In this document: positions 7,034 to 11,802 of the stretch, piece by piece
How the letters are laid out: each line of letters begins with the position of its first letter
How positions within the stretch are numbered: position 1 is the first letter of the stretch
Origin: CAYJVP01 sp964373615
GTDB lineage: Bacteria > Patescibacteriota > Patescibacteriia > UBA9934 > GWF2-40-263
Reading direction: 5' to 3'
Assembly (NCBI GenBank): GCA_964373615.1
Contig: CAYJVP010000033.1
Span: forward strand, 1 to 11,802
DNA: 11,802 nt
Made by a program: the position numbers and the translations under genes
The notes under the pieces: generated by a model
What the model saw: the letters and a program-made list of their open reading frames with translations, nothing else
Told to the model about the DNA's origin: nothing
The model's database searches: none

Positions 7034-9043
7034 CTACTCACTTCGCTTCAAACTGTAGAGCTTTGGGTTCTTGAGCCAACCGACCTCGCGCACCGTTCCC
7101 ATGTAGGCGCGGGTCACGGTGATGGCTGAAAACAGGGACAACAGAACACCGATGGCGAGAGTGAGAGCGAATCCGCGAACAAAGCTCGAACTGAACGAGT
7201 ACAGAACCGCCGCGCTGATGAGGGTCGTCAGGTGGCCGTCCCGAATCGGCGCCCACGCGCGACGGAACCCCTCATCAATGGCCGAACGCAAATCTCGACC
7301 GGAGCGAAATTCGTCGCGCATACGCTCAAAAATGAGCACGTTGGCATCGACCGCGATGCCAATCGAAAGCACCAAACCGGCGATGCCAGAAAGCGACACG
7401 GTCACGCCAAACAGTCGATAGCTCGTGATGTTTAACATGGCATAGAGGAGAAGCGCGAGCACGGCAAGCACGCCAGGCAAACGATATATGACGATCATAA
7501 ACAGCGCGACAAGAGCGAACCCAAACAGGGTTGCCTGAATACTGCGATCAAGGGACGCCTGACCAAGCGTTGGTCCAACTGTTTCTTGTGAAAGCAGCTT
7601 CACGGGAACCGGCAGGGCGCCTGCGTTCAGTCGTTGAGCGAGCAGCTTCGCCTCTTCGATCGTGAAGTCGCCTGTGATCACGGCCGTCCCTCCGTAAATC
7701 GCGTCGTTCACCTGTGGAACCGAGATCGCTTCGCCGTCCAAAAAAATGGCAACCAACTTGCCGACGTTTCGGCTCGTGATGTCGGCGAAAAGATCCGCGC
7801 CCTCGTTGTCGAATTGAAGCGTCACATGCGGCTTCCCCGTGTTGGCGTCAAATTCTACCGAGGAGCGCTTGAGGTTTTGACCAGACAGTCCGGTGTTTTT
7901 CCAGACGTCATCCGGAGAGGCGATGTCGCGTAGGGTCGTCAGCGGCAGGAGGAGCCGATCGATGCGATAGCCGCCCACGGACTCTTCGTTGTGTTTGTAG
8001 ATTATGTGATACCCAAAGTCCGTTTCCACGGCCTGCGAAATACCTCCAACCGGAAGCGCTGACGCCGCCATCTCAAACGGAGCGACCGTAGTTCCAGGTT
8101 CAACCCAACCAAGATACCCTCCGTCGCTCGCCGTACCAGGATCGTCCGATACCTCCTTGGCCTTTTGCAAAAAATTTTCTGGCGTCAGTTCCTTACCGAG
8201 GTTTGTGACAACGATATTCGCGTCGAGCTGCGGCAACGTTTTCTGGCAACCAATCTTCCCTTCCCAACACACGAGAATATGAGAAAGTTCCATGCGTTTC
8301 GTCTGGACCTCTTCAACAAGACGAATAACGTTCAGACCATCGTCCGTCTCAACAACGCTTGGAACAATGCCATCCGCGCGAACGCGATTGTCGAGGACGG
8401 CTTGCGCGAGCGATCCATACGCCGGATGGGACACCGAAATGACGCCAAGCTCTCCTCCTCCGTTTTCTTCAACAAGCTTGGCAAAATCTTCGCCCGCGCG
8501 CGCGCGCGAAAGCGCCGTATCGGCCGCCGCTCGCTCTTCGACGTTCTTCGCGTCAAGCTGGGCCCGCTCTTCCCCCGTGGCTTCGCGATCGACCTCTGTA
8601 TTCTCTTCTTTAAATTCCAAAATCGGCGTTTCCCCGATCTCGGCGATAGCCGCATTCACATCAAGCACGCCCGCCAGATCAACGATCATACGATACGTCC
8701 CACCGGTTTGCGTCGTCTGAACCAGCGGCTCGGACACGCCAAAGGCATTCACGCGCCGCTCAATCACATCGCGCACCCCTTCGAGCGCTTCGGATCGATC
8801 GGCTTCTGCGATCTGGGACATGTCCGCTTCGTACACAAGGTGCGTGCCGCCCTTGAGATCAAGACCAAGGCGATAGGACGCCTCGGGAATCTGAAACGCA
8901 CGGACCGTCTGATTCCAATAGGAGGGAAAGTCAAAGAGGCCCGTCACGATGGTCATGAGAAGAAAGAGGATCGAGAGCGCGGGAAATTTCCACTTTTTTG
9001 CCGGCGCGGCAACGGTCGGTCGTTTGCGTTTCCAGGTTTGCAT
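7034..9043 (-). CDS. secD: Protein translocase subunit SecD with parvulin-like insertions
   Basis: SecD, with SecF, uses the proton gradient to pull secreted proteins through SecYEG. This 669-residue protein starts with a basic tail and helix 1 (about 20-37), then YRLGLDLKGGTHLVYE (57-72). The C-terminal half has LAQRLNAGALPVPV (468-481) and five membrane helices with GIAVDANVLIFERMRDE (562-578), including the Asp566 typical of the family. Between the two halves of the P1 domain are about 200 extra residues. Residues 251-351 match a parvulin (PpiC) peptidyl-prolyl isomerase: SHILV with His255, SDGGYLGWVEPGTT, and FGYHIIYK with His346. Residues about 172-246 look like a second, degenerate parvulin lacking the SHIL strand. 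The insert should face the outside of the membrane, suggesting a folding or chaperone role at the channel exit; that is inference. It includes a (CG)7 tract encoding ArgAlaArgAla. Confidence 0.95.
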   Translation of the reverse strand: MQTWKRKRPTVAAPAKKWKFPALSILFLLMTIVTGLFDFPSYWNQTVRAFQIPEASYRLGLDLKGGTHLVYEADMSQIAEADRSEALEGVRDVIERRVNAFGVSEPLVQTTQTGGTYRMIVDLAGVLDVNAAIAEIGETPILEFKEENTEVDREATGEERAQLDAKNVEERAAADTALSRARAGEDFAKLVEENGGGELGVISVSHPAYGSLAQAVLDNRVRADGIVPSVVETDDGLNVIRLVEEVQTKRMELSHILVCWEGKIGCQKTLPQLDANIVVTNLGKELTPENFLQKAKEVSDDPGTASDGGYLGWVEPGTTVAPFEMAASALPVGGISQAVETDFGYHIIYKHNEESVGGYRIDRLLLPLTTLRDIASPDDVWKNTGLSGQNLKRSSVEFDANTGKPHVTLQFDNEGADLFADITSRNVGKLVAIFLDGEAISVPQVNDAIYGGTAVITGDFTIEEAKLLAQRLNAGALPVPVKLLSQETVGPTLGQASLDRSIQATLFGFALVALFMIVIYRLPGVLAVLALLLYAMLNITSYRLFGVTVSLSGIAGLVLSIGIAVDANVLIFERMRDEFRSGRDLRSAIDEGFRRAWAPIRDGHLTTLISAAVLYSFSSSFVRGFALTLAIGVLLSLFSAITVTRAYMGTVREVGWLKNPKLYSLKRSE

Positions 9044-9063
9044 AAGATCTATAGATGGCGTCT

Positions 9064-9092
9064 ATGGTAGCGCACCCTCAGGGGTTGGTAAA
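9064..9092 (-). promoter_or_regulatory. Possible secD promoter
   Basis: The minus strand carries TTTACC (9087-9092) and TACCAT (9064-9069) with a 17-base spacer, each matching consensus at four of six positions. It overlaps the end of murI and would give a leader of about 14 bases before secD. It may add internal transcription to an operon otherwise read from upstream. Confidence 0.35.
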
Positions 9093-9863
9093 GGCAATCG
9101 GGGAGCCAAAAAAGACAGAGCCCTTTTGAGAGACACCCACAGGGTCCCCGGTGGTAAGAAAACGGATAGACCCATTTTGCGAAAGCCTCTGTTCGATCTC
9201 TGGGCGCCTCTTTAGATAGTCAGACAAAGACGAGGCGACCAGGGAACTTTGTGTGAGGATGAGAACCGTGGGCCAATTTTTTCTAAAGAGGTTTTCGACG
9301 AGTTCGTAATGCGTACAGCCAAGCACAAGAACCTCTGGGAGCTCGGAAAAACTCTCAAGACAATCTTTGATATACGGTTCGATCACTTCCGCAGAGGCCC
9401 CATCTTCTACCATGGTTGCCAACTCCGGGCAGGCTCCTTCAGAAACTCGCATGAACGGATGGCGTTTCTGAATCTCCGTTCTATACGCGTGAGACTGAAC
9501 GGTCGCATGTGTGGCCACCACACCGACGTGTTGGACGGAGCGTTCGGTGAACTGTTCGATGGTTGGAACAAGCACGCCAAGAACACGACGATCTGGATAG
9601 TGTGCTGGGAGAACTTCCTGCTGGATTCTTCGCAACGCAGCAGCCGATGCCGTGTTGCACCCCAAAATAACAAGCGGACAACCTTGCTGAAACAAAAACT
9701 CAACCCCCTGAAGCGTCAGAGCAAAAATTTCTTCTTGAGAGCGCGATCCGTATGGGGTGTGCGCGTTGTCCCCGAAGTAACAATAGTCGTACGCGGGGAG
9801 TTTTTGCCGAAGCGCTCGCAAAATAGGGAGTCCGCCAAAGCCGGAATCGAAAATGCCCATCAT
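9078..9863 (-). CDS. murI: Glutamate racemase
   Basis: MurI interconverts L- and D-glutamate in the cytoplasm, supplying D-glutamate for peptidoglycan precursors. The 261-residue protein is full length. It begins MMGIFDSGFGGLPILRAL, with the conserved DSG at 6-8. YFGDNAHTPYG (29-39) follows. The two catalytic cysteines are both present: Cys69 in LGCNTASA and Cys183 in LGCTHYEL. TTGDP near residue 237 is the usual C-terminal landmark. The segment after residue 200 reads LILTQSSLVASS where many homologues have a DSG-like motif, a modest deviation. Two adjacent ATGs (9863 and 9860) could start translation and neither has a clear ribosome-binding site. It lies 28 bases after the CYTH gene and 34 bases before secD, so co-transcription with both is likely. 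A catalytic role is strongly supported by the intact cysteine pair. Confidence 0.95.
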   Translation of the reverse strand: MMGIFDSGFGGLPILRALRQKLPAYDYCYFGDNAHTPYGSRSQEEIFALTLQGVEFLFQQGCPLVILGCNTASAAALRRIQQEVLPAHYPDRRVLGVLVPTIEQFTERSVQHVGVVATHATVQSHAYRTEIQKRHPFMRVSEGACPELATMVEDGASAEVIEPYIKDCLESFSELPEVLVLGCTHYELVENLFRKNWPTVLILTQSSLVASSLSDYLKRRPEIEQRLSQNGSIRFLTTGDPVGVSQKGSVFFGSPIAFTNP

Positions 9864-9891
9864 AACGCCAAGAGCGTAGCAAAGAGGTCCC

Positions 9892-10443
9892 TCATGTGAA
9901 CTTGATCTCCTTCATCGCCTTCCAGTCGATTCCGCGAGCTTCGTACATATCGCCTGCATGGCCCTGAAACGTCTGCTCCGGAGTGTACCCCAGAAGTCGA
10001 ACGCCTTCCATCACACGAGTTTCCGACGGTCCCTCAATTTCCACAAACGGCGGGATCATGGGCCATTCATCGAGATCGAACGTGAGATCATCGAGGATGT
10101 AGCGGATGCGCTTCGTTTCTTGATAAGACTTTCGCTCAAGGCCAATCAGAAGAAGGAACTGTTCAACCCTATCCATTTCTGGAACCTCGAATTCCACTTC
10201 ATCGCAATCCGCGATGCCAGAGGCGCCGTTTGGTTTATGACACTTGTAGGCGAGCTCAATTTTCCCCTCGCCTGTGTCGCGAAGTCGCACCCATGCGCGG
10301 CTTTGGTCAAGCCGGCGGTCCGGAAAATCAAACGTGATGCGTTTTTGCAGAACATCTTTCACCTTTTTCGCGCCAAGAGACTCGAGTTTCGCCTTCATCT
10401 CTGCCTTGTTCACGTCGAGGATATGAGTTTCAAATTCCTTCAT
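9892..10443 (-). CDS. CYTH-domain protein (CyaB/ThTPase-like)
   Basis: This 183-residue protein is a CYTH (triphosphate tunnel metalloenzyme) domain protein, related to class IV adenylyl cyclases and thiamine- or tripolyphosphatases. These enzymes bind a triphosphate with basic residues lining a beta tunnel and a metal held by acidic ones. Visible landmarks are the N-terminal EFETHIL, AWVRLRD (Arg53, Arg55), ELAYK (Lys67), the acidic strand DEVEFEV (81-87), KRIRY (111-115) and DEWPMIPPFVEIEGPSE (125-141), the last typical of CyaB-like members. One key position differs: the defining ExExK motif reads E3-F-E5-T-H7, with His in place of Lys. The domain fills the whole protein. It starts the run leading to murI and secDF, and faces the ASCH gene across a 62-base gap. 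The substrate cannot be deduced from sequence. Confidence 0.85.
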   Translation of the reverse strand: MKEFETHILDVNKAEMKAKLESLGAKKVKDVLQKRITFDFPDRRLDQSRAWVRLRDTGEGKIELAYKCHKPNGASGIADCDEVEFEVPEMDRVEQFLLLIGLERKSYQETKRIRYILDDLTFDLDEWPMIPPFVEIEGPSETRVMEGVRLLGYTPEQTFQGHAGDMYEARGIDWKAMKEIKFT

Positions 10444-10449
10444 AGATCA

Positions 10450-10478
10450 TTGACAAATGACGACGACTCATGAATGAT
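10450..10478 (+). promoter_or_regulatory. Promoter of the ASCH-domain gene
   Basis: A perfect -35 TTGACA (10450-10455) is followed after 17 bases by AATGAT (10473-10478), four of six to the -10 consensus. Transcription would begin near 10485, downstream of the ATG at 10470. This argues for the ATG at 10506 as the real start, with a leader of about 20 bases. Confidence 0.5.
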
Positions 10479-10479
10479 A
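10474..10479 (-). promoter_or_regulatory. Possible -10 box for the CYTH gene
   Basis: The minus strand reads TATCAT, five of six to consensus. It would start transcription near 10467, about 24 bases before the CYTH ATG at 10443. No convincing -35 is seen. It overlaps the plus-strand -10 of the divergent ASCH gene, so the two promoters would compete for polymerase. Confidence 0.35.
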
Positions 10480-10505
10480 CCTCTCCTCCCCCACGAGAGA
10501 ACCAC

Positions 10506-10868
10506 ATGAAAAAACATGTGCAGCGTCTCGACGTAAAAAAAGGGACGCTCCAATCGATCTGCGAGGGGCGCAAGCCCCTGCTCGTGCGCGTCGACGATCG
10601 CACCTTTACACGCTTCTCCGTCGGTGACAAGGTGAAGGTCTGCTCCGGCGACCGAGCGTGTACCTGTAAAATTCTCGCCATCCGTCGATATGCTTCACTC
10701 GAAGAACTGCTTTCGAGCGAAGACCTCACGAAGATTGCGCACGGATCGCACGAGGAGGCCCGCGTCTACCTCGAGAACATCTATCCCGAGATCCCGACCA
10801 CGCACCGCTTCGTCGTCCTCGAACTCAACCTCCTGCGCATTGGTCGCCAACCGGTCTCCCGAGGCTAA
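10506..10868 (+). CDS. ASCH-domain protein
   Basis: This 120-residue protein fits the ASCH family (PUA-like beta barrel), small proteins thought to bind RNA or modified nucleosides, a few with amidohydrolase activity. The signature is visible in order: GRKPLLVRVDD near the N-terminus (family GxKxxExR), FSVGDKVKV, a strand with CTCKILAIRRYASLEELLSSED (a typical V.I..IRRY.S..ELL), then a helix ending in ENIYPEIP and the final strand HRFVVLELNLL. The acidic residue of the GxKxxExR motif is not conserved here, so a catalytic role is doubtful and binding is likelier. Three cysteines cluster around residues 42-50. ATG 10506 is chosen because ATG 10470 lies upstream of the predicted transcription start and the extra N-terminal residues are Pro-rich and unlike the family. 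It is the only plus-strand gene and has its own promoter and terminator. Confidence 0.82.
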   Translation: MKKHVQRLDVKKGTLQSICEGRKPLLVRVDDRTFTRFSVGDKVKVCSGDRACTCKILAIRRYASLEELLSSEDLTKIAHGSHEEARVYLENIYPEIPTTHRFVVLELNLLRIGRQPVSRG

Positions 10869-10880
10869 CCGCCTCGTTTT
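10860..10880 (+). terminator. Intrinsic terminator of the ASCH gene
   Basis: The arms CGAGGC (10860-10865) and GCCTCG (10871-10876) flank a five-base loop and are followed by TTTT (10877-10880). The gene's TAA stop codon lies in the loop. The convergent peroxiredoxin gene ends only four bases beyond. No T tract follows on the minus strand, so it should act mainly on the plus strand. Confidence 0.7.
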
Positions 10881-10883
10881 CGT

Positions 10884-11357
10884 TTATCCATCTCTCTGTT
10901 TCTGCACATCCACGAGCACCTCCTTCGCATGCTCCGCGGGTCTCACGTCCTTATAGATCTTCGCGATCGTGCCATCCGGCTTGATCAAAAACGACCAGCG
11001 TTTCGTTCCCAAAAATTCGCGTCCCATGAATTTTTTCGGTCCCCAAACACCGTATGCCTTCACCGTCTCCTTTTGCTCATCGGCAAGAAGTGGAAATGGG
11101 AGTTCATATTTCTCCGCAAACTTTTTATGACTCTTCACGCTGTCCGTACTCACTCCAAGCACGACAAGTCCAGCCTTCGCAAAATCACTCCACCCGTCTC
11201 GAATCGTGCATGCCTCGGTCGTACATCCCGGCGTGTCATCTTTTGGATAAAAATACAAGAGAACCCACTTACCTGCGTAGTCTGCTAACGAGTGAATTTT
11301 TCCGTCCTGATCTGGGAGAACAAAACTTGGTGCGCTGTCTCCATCATGAAGCGTCAT
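10884..11357 (-). CDS. bcp: BCP-type peroxiredoxin (thiol peroxidase)
   Basis: This 157-residue protein is an atypical 2-Cys peroxiredoxin of the BCP/PrxQ group, which reduces hydrogen and organic peroxides in the cytoplasm using thioredoxin-like donors. The thioredoxin fold is clear. GDSAPSFVLPDQDG opens the protein and WVLLYFYPKDDTPGCTTEAC holds the peroxidatic Cys45 and the resolving Cys50, five residues later as in BCP. Arg120, in GTKRWSFLIKPDG, is in the conserved late position. The open frame extends upstream to 11606, but that part reads out of frame through the preceding membrane-protein gene and has no family similarity. ATG 11357 matches the usual BCP start. Translation begins 14 bases inside the upstream gene, so the two are co-transcribed and probably coupled. 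The gene ends facing the ASCH gene, only 15 bases away. Confidence 0.93.
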   Translation of the reverse strand: MTLHDGDSAPSFVLPDQDGKIHSLADYAGKWVLLYFYPKDDTPGCTTEACTIRDGWSDFAKAGLVVLGVSTDSVKSHKKFAEKYELPFPLLADEQKETVKAYGVWGPKKFMGREFLGTKRWSFLIKPDGTIAKIYKDVRPAEHAKEVLVDVQKQRDG

Positions 11358-11616
11358 ATTTTTTGCGACGTTGTTTAAGCCACCATTTTTTAAAAAACGG
11401 CATGGTGAGGGTTGAAAGCATGAAGCCGAGCGCAGGCACGATGGCGTTAATCCATGGTCGTGCAACACCAATGGACATGAGATAAAGCCCCACAGCAAGA
11501 TAGGTGAACAGCACAAGCAACCCGCGTCTGGTCCAGCTTGTTTCCCAAGCTTTGTCGGCTTCCACACGCAGATTTCGCGCCTCAAGGGAAGCAATGCGAT
11601 TTTCAATGGTGTCCAT
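11344..11616 (-). CDS. Small two-helix membrane protein with N-terminal coiled coil
   Basis: From ATG 11616 this is a 90-residue protein. It begins with a heptad-like helix (DTIENRIASLEARNLRVEAD), followed by KAWETSWTRR. Two hydrophobic segments come next (about 32-50, LLVLFTYLAVGLYLMSIGV, and about 55-71, INAIVPALGFMLSTLTM), and a strongly basic end (KKWWLKQRRKKYDAS). Positive charges on both flanks suggest both ends are cytoplasmic. I recognise the DKAWETSWTRR plus two-helix plan as a conserved small protein common in CPR genomes, function unknown. An ATG at 11688 would add 24 residues, but these translate a near-perfect palindrome and read as artefact (PLPGRGFRIREADGRE), so the shorter start is preferred. 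It overlaps the peroxiredoxin gene by 14 bases, making a two-gene operon. A redox link is possible but unproven. Confidence 0.75.
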   Translation of the reverse strand: MDTIENRIASLEARNLRVEADKAWETSWTRRGLLVLFTYLAVGLYLMSIGVARPWINAIVPALGFMLSTLTMPFFKKWWLKQRRKKYDAS

Positions 11617-11637
11617 AGATGTTAGGGGTTCCCTGCC

Positions 11638-11678
11638 ATCCGCTTCCCGGATGCGGAATCCGCGTCCCGGAAGCGGAT
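11638..11678. repeat. 41-base near-perfect palindrome
   Basis: Two 20-base arms (11638-11657 and 11659-11678) pair around the central A at 11658, with one C-C mismatch and one position that is a G-T pair on one strand only. The outer arms are ATCCGCTTCC and GGAAGCGGAT; the core is GCGGAATCCGC. No T run follows on either strand, so it does not look like an intrinsic terminator. It lies 22 bases upstream of the small membrane protein's ATG and would form a stable leader hairpin, or be a dispersed palindromic repeat. Confidence 0.75.
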
Positions 11679-11733
11679 TCCGATTCATGGTACATCATAC
11701 GGTAAAGAGTAACGACTGCTCCATGTTCGAATA

Positions 11734-11756
11734 AATGTTATATAATCGTTAACATT
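11734..11756 (+). promoter_or_regulatory. Promoter-like inverted repeat at the right edge
   Basis: AATGTTA (11734-11740) and TAACATT (11750-11756) form an inverted repeat around a plus-strand TATAAT (11741-11746), a perfect -10 hexamer. No clear -35 is seen. The layout resembles an operator overlapping a promoter for a plus-strand gene starting beyond the window. The remaining bases to 11802 contain no gene start that I can see. Confidence 0.35.
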
Positions 11757-11802
11757 CGGAAAAAGTTTGTGGACGGTTTCCATATCAACAACAGGTAAGT
11801 CT

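Noticed and set aside
8165..9070. A 301-codon open frame on the plus strand
   Set aside because: It is entirely antisense to secD, whose protein is unambiguous, and its translation is basic and featureless.
10470..10505. ATG 10470 as start of the ASCH gene
   Set aside because: It lies upstream of the predicted transcription start, inside the promoter spacer, and adds a Pro-rich stretch unlike the family.
11358..11606. N-terminal extension of the peroxiredoxin to 11606
   Set aside because: The extra 83 residues are an out-of-frame reading of the small membrane protein gene, and the BCP family begins at ATG 11357.
11617..11688. N-terminal extension of the small membrane protein to ATG 11688
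   Set aside because: The added residues translate the 41-base palindrome and do not resemble the coiled-coil start typical of this protein plan.
11765..11785. TTTGTGGAC near the right edge as a degenerate DnaA box hinting at an origin
   Set aside because: The match is partial and isolated, and the window ends before any gene that would support it.
1..11802. CRISPR arrays, tRNA, rRNA, toxin-antitoxin pairs or prophage genes
   Set aside because: No spaced direct repeats, cloverleaf sequences, or recognisable toxin, antitoxin or phage proteins were found on either strand.

Overview
The window looks like chromosomal DNA from a Patescibacteria/CPR bacterium, most likely a Parcubacteria-type lineage. 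No single gene proves this. The inference rests on a compact cluster of a membrane protein and two VirD4/HerA-like ATPases, a SecD carrying parvulin-like insertions, a two-helix membrane protein of a type I associate with these genomes, very short intergenic spacers, almost no Shine-Dalgarno sequences, and a REP-type Y1 transposase flanked by short palindromes. Almost every gene reads on the minus strand. The only convincing plus-strand gene is the ASCH-domain gene near 10.5 kb.

Layout, left to right. (1) 1-178: the N-terminal 59 codons of an unrecognised minus-strand gene that runs off the left edge. (2) 183-944: a REP-associated Y1 transposase (RAYT) unit bounded by the same 19-base imperfect palindrome, with a second, perfect 23-base palindrome at its gene-start side. 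(3) 958-6070: a self-contained three-gene minus-strand operon, read from an extended -10 promoter near 6066 to a hairpin terminator at 958-982. It encodes a membrane-anchored protein resembling a VirB4/TraC N-terminal region without an ATPase, an ATPase with a C-terminal CxxC/CxxC zinc ribbon and a long basic/proline-rich tail, and a second, shorter paralogous ATPase. Both internal junctions are TAA-N3-ATG. (4) 6133-10443: a minus-strand run of a CYTH-domain protein, murI (glutamate racemase), secD and secF. (5) 10450-10880: the ASCH-domain gene, with a consensus -35 promoter and a hairpin terminator. (6) 10884-11616: a two-helix membrane protein overlapping a BCP-type peroxiredoxin by 14 bases. 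(7) 11617-11802: no gene, but a 41-base near-perfect palindrome and an AT-rich promoter-like inverted repeat.

How they work together. SecD and SecF form the proton-driven partner of SecYEG, and the parvulin-like insert may add a folding or chaperone function on the outer face of the membrane. MurI supplies D-glutamate for peptidoglycan. The peroxiredoxin detoxifies peroxides. The three-gene ATPase cluster is the most interesting part: it has the parts of a minimal DNA- or protein-translocating motor, but no relaxase, pilus or channel genes are visible in this window, and its neighbours are housekeeping genes rather than a mobile element.
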